This document shows positions 59,481-64,000 of a DNA stretch of 64,000 bases, piece after piece (positions within the stretch are counted from its first letter, which is position 1; every line of letters starts with the position of its first letter). The notes under the pieces were generated by a model that was given only the letters and a program-made list of their open reading frames with translations, did not search any database and was not told where the DNA came from. The position numbers and the translations under genes are program-made. The stretch spans positions 5,536,830 to 5,600,829 of the forward strand of contig JACSVZ010000022.1 of NCBI GenBank assembly GCA_014706295.1. Direction: 5' to 3'. The stretch comes from Lycocorax pyrrhopterus obiensis (taxonomy: Eukaryota; Chordata; Aves; Passeriformes; Paradisaeidae).

Positions 59481-62131
59481 CACCATGGCATCAGTATCAG
59501 GTGGGCACTGAATGTGAAATCACTTCTGTTACTGTGGTATGGCCAGAAGCCATTCAGACATGAACCAAACTGTAGGGTTTGGCTGGACAGACAGACAACC
59601 TCAGCTGTAGTATTTTTTCTGACTGTTTTTAAGAGCTTTATGACTGGACACCTCAATCACATGGAATTTGGTTTTATCTCTAATCAGATGCTCCAAATTA
59701 ATCATGAGAACTTTTTCCACTCTTGAATTGCCTGCAAACAATACTAATTGTTCAGTAGCAGCCTGTTGTGTGACTGATAGTAACAGCAGAGAGAGCTTTG
59801 CATGCTGGCTGGAGGAATTCTTCCAACCCAGACACCTCAGGGAATAAACATTCCTGATATTCTTCAGAGACCTCTTCCCTTCCATGAGGGAGAAGGCCTT
59901 TCCCTTCCCCAGCCTTTTTACCAAACAAATTATCCCCTCAGCTCTCTACTCCTAAACTTGATGTTCCATCTCCTAACTTCTTCTTTTTTAAATAACACAT
60001 GGCACCCTGATTCTCCCTTCTTTGTGCCAGGCATTATCTCCTGACCTCAAACCCAGAAGATGTAAAATAGTCCCAAAACAACAGATATTCAGTAGCTTAC
60101 ACCTACCTGGTATCCAAGAGAGGGAATCACACACACCTGGCAAAGCTGGAGAACTAACCCCTTTAATACTTTATATTTTTGAGGATGGAGCCTTTTTAAA
60201 ACACTGGGCAATAAAACACCTTATCCCACCATGTGCACGCTGTGCTAAAATCCTTGTTTACAGAATCTGCCTGGGCTGAGTCAGGGCTCACAGGCGAAAG
60301 TTTTGAGCAATCCAGTCATAAAAGCCACTAAATCCCTTTCTTGCTATTTGCTTCCTATTCTTTCCTGTGTTTCATCACCCATCACCTCTTCACCTCAGTT
60401 TGGGGCTCTTAGGAACAGCTCTATGTGATGAATAGTTTAGTCCCTTGTACCTAATTAAAAAGATTTTGTCATTTAAGCTGCGTTGCTTTCTCAATTTTAG
60501 CCCCACTTAGCACCAACAGCTGCTCTCTTTAGCTGAAGGGAGCAGTGCTGGGCATGGGCAGCATCAAAGTCAGGCACAGGAAAGCATTTCAATATTCTTA
60601 ATTTTAAGGTTGTGATTAAATCACGGTGGTTTCAGAAAACTATCATGAAAATCAGGTTCTGTATAGGATTGTTATCCTGAATAAGAGATGTAACAGGTAT
60701 AAGAAGGAGAAGATTTTGTTTCTAGCAATGTTACAAATAAATATAAATATACTTTTTTAGATCTAAACATAGGAATAAAATACAAAGAAATGTATAAAAT
60801 AAATTACATTAACAGATGTAAAGAAGTAAACAGAATCCTTTGTTTCTAGCAATATTCTCTCCTATGGTTAAATAACAAATACCTCTTGAATTGACCAGCC
60901 ATGCTCTTAGGCACAGTGTAGGAGTCCTTTCCCACTGAAGTTTGGCCTTTCCCATAGCTGAACCTAGATTTAATTAATTTTCCCAAATTTTAACATCCCA
61001 AATCCCTGTTCAGCTTCAGAAGTAACGATTATGTCGAAGCAGAAGGTATTTTGAGACCTCCTAACAGATGCTCTGCTGTTATTTCACATCCACCTACGGC
61101 ACTGAAGCCTCTCAGGCATTAATGAGCTCCATCTCCAAAGGGGAATTACGAGCAGCCATGTGGGAAGGAAACAATTTCCTAGGCTTGATCCCCCAATAAA
61201 TGCAAAACTCATCCCTGGTATCTACTCCTCCCTTTGGGTTGGCTTCGTTCCCCTCTCATTTCCAAAGGATCACTGCATCAGAGATGTAGGAGAAGATCCA
61301 GACTGGAAGAATTGGTTTCATATTAAAGCCGAGGACCCGTGAGCAGGATTTCCAGCCCAGTTAAGGACAGCAGGAACCACAGACACCGAAGATGCCACTG
61401 AGATTCATTCTCCAGCGAGCTCCTCTCATCCTCACTGCAGTGGATGGGGATGTTTAGCTGTTTGTGTTCTTCTCCAGCTCTTTGATTTGTTTAGCAAACT
61501 GGTTTTCCCGTGGTTTCTCCCACCAAAGATATCCCCTGACTGCAAGGCGCCCTTGTGGGACCAGCGCTGTCATGACTTGTGGGCACAGGAGGGTTAGAGC
61601 AGCTTTACTCACAGCTGAGATCATAAAATGGTGTCATTCCCTCCCGTGGCTACACCTGTGCAGTTCCCTGCAGTCACTGGTGAGGAATCTGGATCCCTTC
61701 TCAGCATACAACTGCATTTTAATTGAATTATGCTCTGTCACAGCAATCCAGCCATCCTATCACCAAACTCCAGTCCTGCCCTGAAATAGCTCTCCAAGTG
61801 ATTTACAACTCATGCTCCCAAGTGAAAAGGACAAAAAATTAATTTCTCCCTCATTTCCAGGCTGAAAAGTTTTGAAACTTGAATTTTTCAGCAGTGATTT
61901 TCTCCATTCAAAACTTGCCGGCGGTAAGGAGGCAGATGAAGAGTGGGACATGGCCGTTCACCCTGGGCCTGCAGCAGGCCCTCTTCACTTCCTTCAACTC
62001 TTTTTGCTTCCTGAAGGCTCTGAGAAGGTTGCAGTTCAAGCTTGTTTTTACCTTTTATTTGCACATTTCCCACTGACTGTTGGCACACCGATCTCTCCTG
62101 AGCAGGAGCTCCTGAGCAGCAGCTGCAGTAA
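59481..62131. other. Unique intergenic DNA, nothing recognised
   Basis: AT-rich around 60600-60860. No repeat family or exon seen. Confidence 0.5.
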
Positions 62132-62262
62132 ACAAGGCCAGGCTGGACAGGGCTTGGAGCAACCTGGTCTTGTGGAAGGTGTCCCTGCCCATGGCAGGAG
62201 GTGGAACAAGATGATTTTTTAGGGTCCCTTCCAGCCCAAACCGTTCTGTGATTCTGAGATAA
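62132..62262 (+). mobile_element. CR1 LINE fragment
   Basis: AAGGCCAGGCTGGACAGGGC, GGTGTCCCTGCCCATGGC, GGGTCCCTTCCAGCCCAAAC, ATTCTGTGATTCTGAG: the last about 130 bp of CR1. Confidence 0.9.
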
Positions 62263-63560
62263 ATCCTGGGGGAGCACAGGGTCGGCTCCCCCAATTTCTG
62301 AGCAATTGCACCACAGGCACCAGGTAGGACTGGGAGCTGTCTCCCGTTTCCTGTCCATTTGAAACCTCACCTCTGGGTTTCATTTCCATGCCTGCCTGTA
62401 CTGGAGAAGCTCATTTCAGAAGCAACTAAATCCCTGCAGAGTGAATGCTGGCTGGTTGAGGCTGCCCTAAAATCCCACCCAAAGCAAAGCAGGGTCACTC
62501 TGCTCCTCTGCCCTGAGTGTCCCCTCGCCGGTGAATGACTGTCACCCCTCAGGGGTCACAAACACGGTGTGTGTGAGAGCTGTGAGGCAGCAGAAGGCTT
62601 TGGGGGTGACCTCTCCACGGGGATATCTCTCCCCTCTCCACAGAGGTGTTGTGGCACCCCAAGACCGTCAACCCCTCTGCTGTGGCTGAGCCGAGGGGTC
62701 TCTGCTGCCCTCAGGATTCCCTGGCAGCGGTGCTGGGTCACCCTCCTCAGCCCCCACAGCCAAAGCAGCTCCATCAGACCGGGGCTGACAGACAAACAAC
62801 ACCAGGCTCCATTTCCCTTCCAGCTGGAGAAAGTGCCCAGATTCGCCTCCCTCCTGTTCGCCCGCAGAAATGAGGCAATTGGGATTTATCTCCTTTTTAG
62901 TGTACTTTCTGCCGAGGAATTCAATCTGATTATTCCAGAGCTTTGGCCTACCACTCCTAACCTGGATCCTTGGCCTTCTTCTTTCGTGAAAGGCTGCTTT
63001 TAGCTCTTTGGCCTACTTTTAACCCTCAAAGATAATCCCTCTGCAGCACTTGGCGAACTGCCAGCAGGATTAAAATCTGCTGGGGTTATTTACTCTCCTA
63101 ATGAAATGCAATATACCCAACTATATCAGGTCTAATTAACACCCTGTCCGCCACATCTCTCCTTAGCTCTGATAATTATTAATAAAAAAATAAAAATCCA
63201 TGCTCTCCCAGTCACCCTGGCCATTAGAGAGGAAATGAATTTCACCGGGTTTTTTTTTTTTTTCCAGTTTTATTACTTCAAATAGATCTCTTCCCAAACT
63301 TCATGCTGGCTCACTCCTCCTTCTCCAAGATGAACTGTTGCCAGGAGTTGTCTGACACTTTTTAGTTTTATTTAGATGTGGCTGAAATGGGATGTGGGTG
63401 ATGAGTGGAAACTCAGCCCACCTTTGGGCCATAAAAAGAAGGTGGCACAGGCTTGGCAGGGGAGTAGAGGCGGGAAATCCCAGGGGAGGGCTCCTGAGGG
63501 CATTTGGGAGGAGGGAAATCAGGTTCTGCCTGAGCACTGAACCTGTCTATTTCAGTATTT
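62263..63560. other. Unique intergenic DNA
   Basis: A poly-T run at 63250. The 144-codon frame at 62569-63003 shows no domain and is not called. Confidence 0.5.
63250..63265. repeat. Poly-T run
   Basis: About 15 T followed by CCAG. It resembles an acceptor tract, but no exon follows. Confidence 0.8.
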
Positions 63561-63832
63561 CCTGGACAAGGGCCTGAAGGGACAGGACAAGGGGGAATGG
63601 ATCCACACTGCCAGAGGGCAGGGTTAGATGGGATACTGCGAAAAATTCTTGGTGTGAGGGTGGGGAGGGTGTCCAGAGAAGCTGTGGCTGCCCCTGGATC
63701 CCTGGAAGTGCCCAAGGCCAGGTTGGGTGGGGCTTGGAGCAGCCTGGGATAGTGGAAGTTGTCCCTGCTCATGGCAGGGGGTGGAAGGAGATGATTTTTT
63801 AAGGTCCCTTCCTACCCAAACTCTTCTGGGAT
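63561..63832 (+). mobile_element. CR1 LINE fragment
   Basis: Sense CR1 from CTGGACAAGGGCCTGAAGGG through AGAGGGCAGGGTTAGATGGG, AAGCTGTGGCTGCCCCTGG and GGTCCCTTCCTACCCAAAC. The GGCCCTGGCACAGG segment is deleted near 63668. Confidence 0.9.
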
Positions 63833-64000
63833 GACGCTGTGAACACACCTGGCAGGGGAGCAGTGAGGGGCACTGAAGTCAGGAGAAAGGAATTCCATGT
63901 TAGTTGAGGGAAAAAAGCAGGTTTGAGGAGGTCTGGCAGATGTAGATATCAGGGCTGGCTTTGGTTTCCAGTGCTTCTCGGCAGTCCTTGCTGCACCGTT

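Larger units (their letters stand above)
42001..64000. other. Intergenic DNA upstream of TOX2
   Basis: No exon, tRNA or rRNA gene is recognisable in these 22 kb. The longer open frames lie in CR1, LTR or low-complexity sequence, or lack any recognisable domain. In human the genes on this side of TOX2 are GTSF1L and MYBL2; neither was recognised here, so a gene-poor gap is the simplest reading. Confidence 0.55.

Overview
This window is vertebrate nuclear DNA, almost certainly from a bird and probably a songbird. It holds about two dozen 5'-truncated copies of the avian CR1 LINE 3' end, LTRs of the kind found in songbird endogenous retroviruses, and one CpG-island promoter with an exon recognisable as exon 1 of TOX2. 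I found no bacterial, phage, plasmid or CRISPR-like content. Nearly every long open frame is a chance frame through CR1 copies or GC-rich DNA.

Layout. TOX2 lies on the minus strand. Its first coding exon (41415-41516, 34 codons, phase-0 splice donor) sits in a strong CpG island (about 40.85-41.96 kb) that also holds the 5'UTR and promoter. Everything from 41414 down to base 1 is read as TOX2 intron 1, which leaves the window. By eye I found no later TOX2 exon; in particular there is no HMG-box coding sequence. The intron carries CR1 fragments in both orientations, one solo LTR (about 14.27-14.85 kb), two more CpG-rich patches (39.65-39.96 and 28.89-29.19 kb) that could be alternative promoters or enhancers, a duplicated 28-bp element (7312 and 7405), microsatellites, and several AT-rich unique blocks that look like conserved non-coding DNA.

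From 42 to 64 kb lies DNA upstream of TOX2. I see no credible exon there. It contains more CR1 copies, a TA/CA microsatellite at 43.9 kb, three pyrimidine tracts at 54.55-55.01 kb, an LTR at about 55.94-56.63 kb, a 98-bp tandem duplication beside it (56716-56911), and a possible third LTR-like stretch (59.04-59.48 kb).

One gene is represented, so there is no operon or multi-gene pathway to describe. TOX2 encodes an HMG-box transcriptional regulator, and the regulatory content of this DNA (promoter, overlapping uORF, intronic candidates) is the biologically relevant part. I did not find a convincing new biological system. The items most worth checking are the uORF overlapping the TOX2 start, the intronic CpG patches, the 28-bp duplicated element and the 98-bp tandem duplication.
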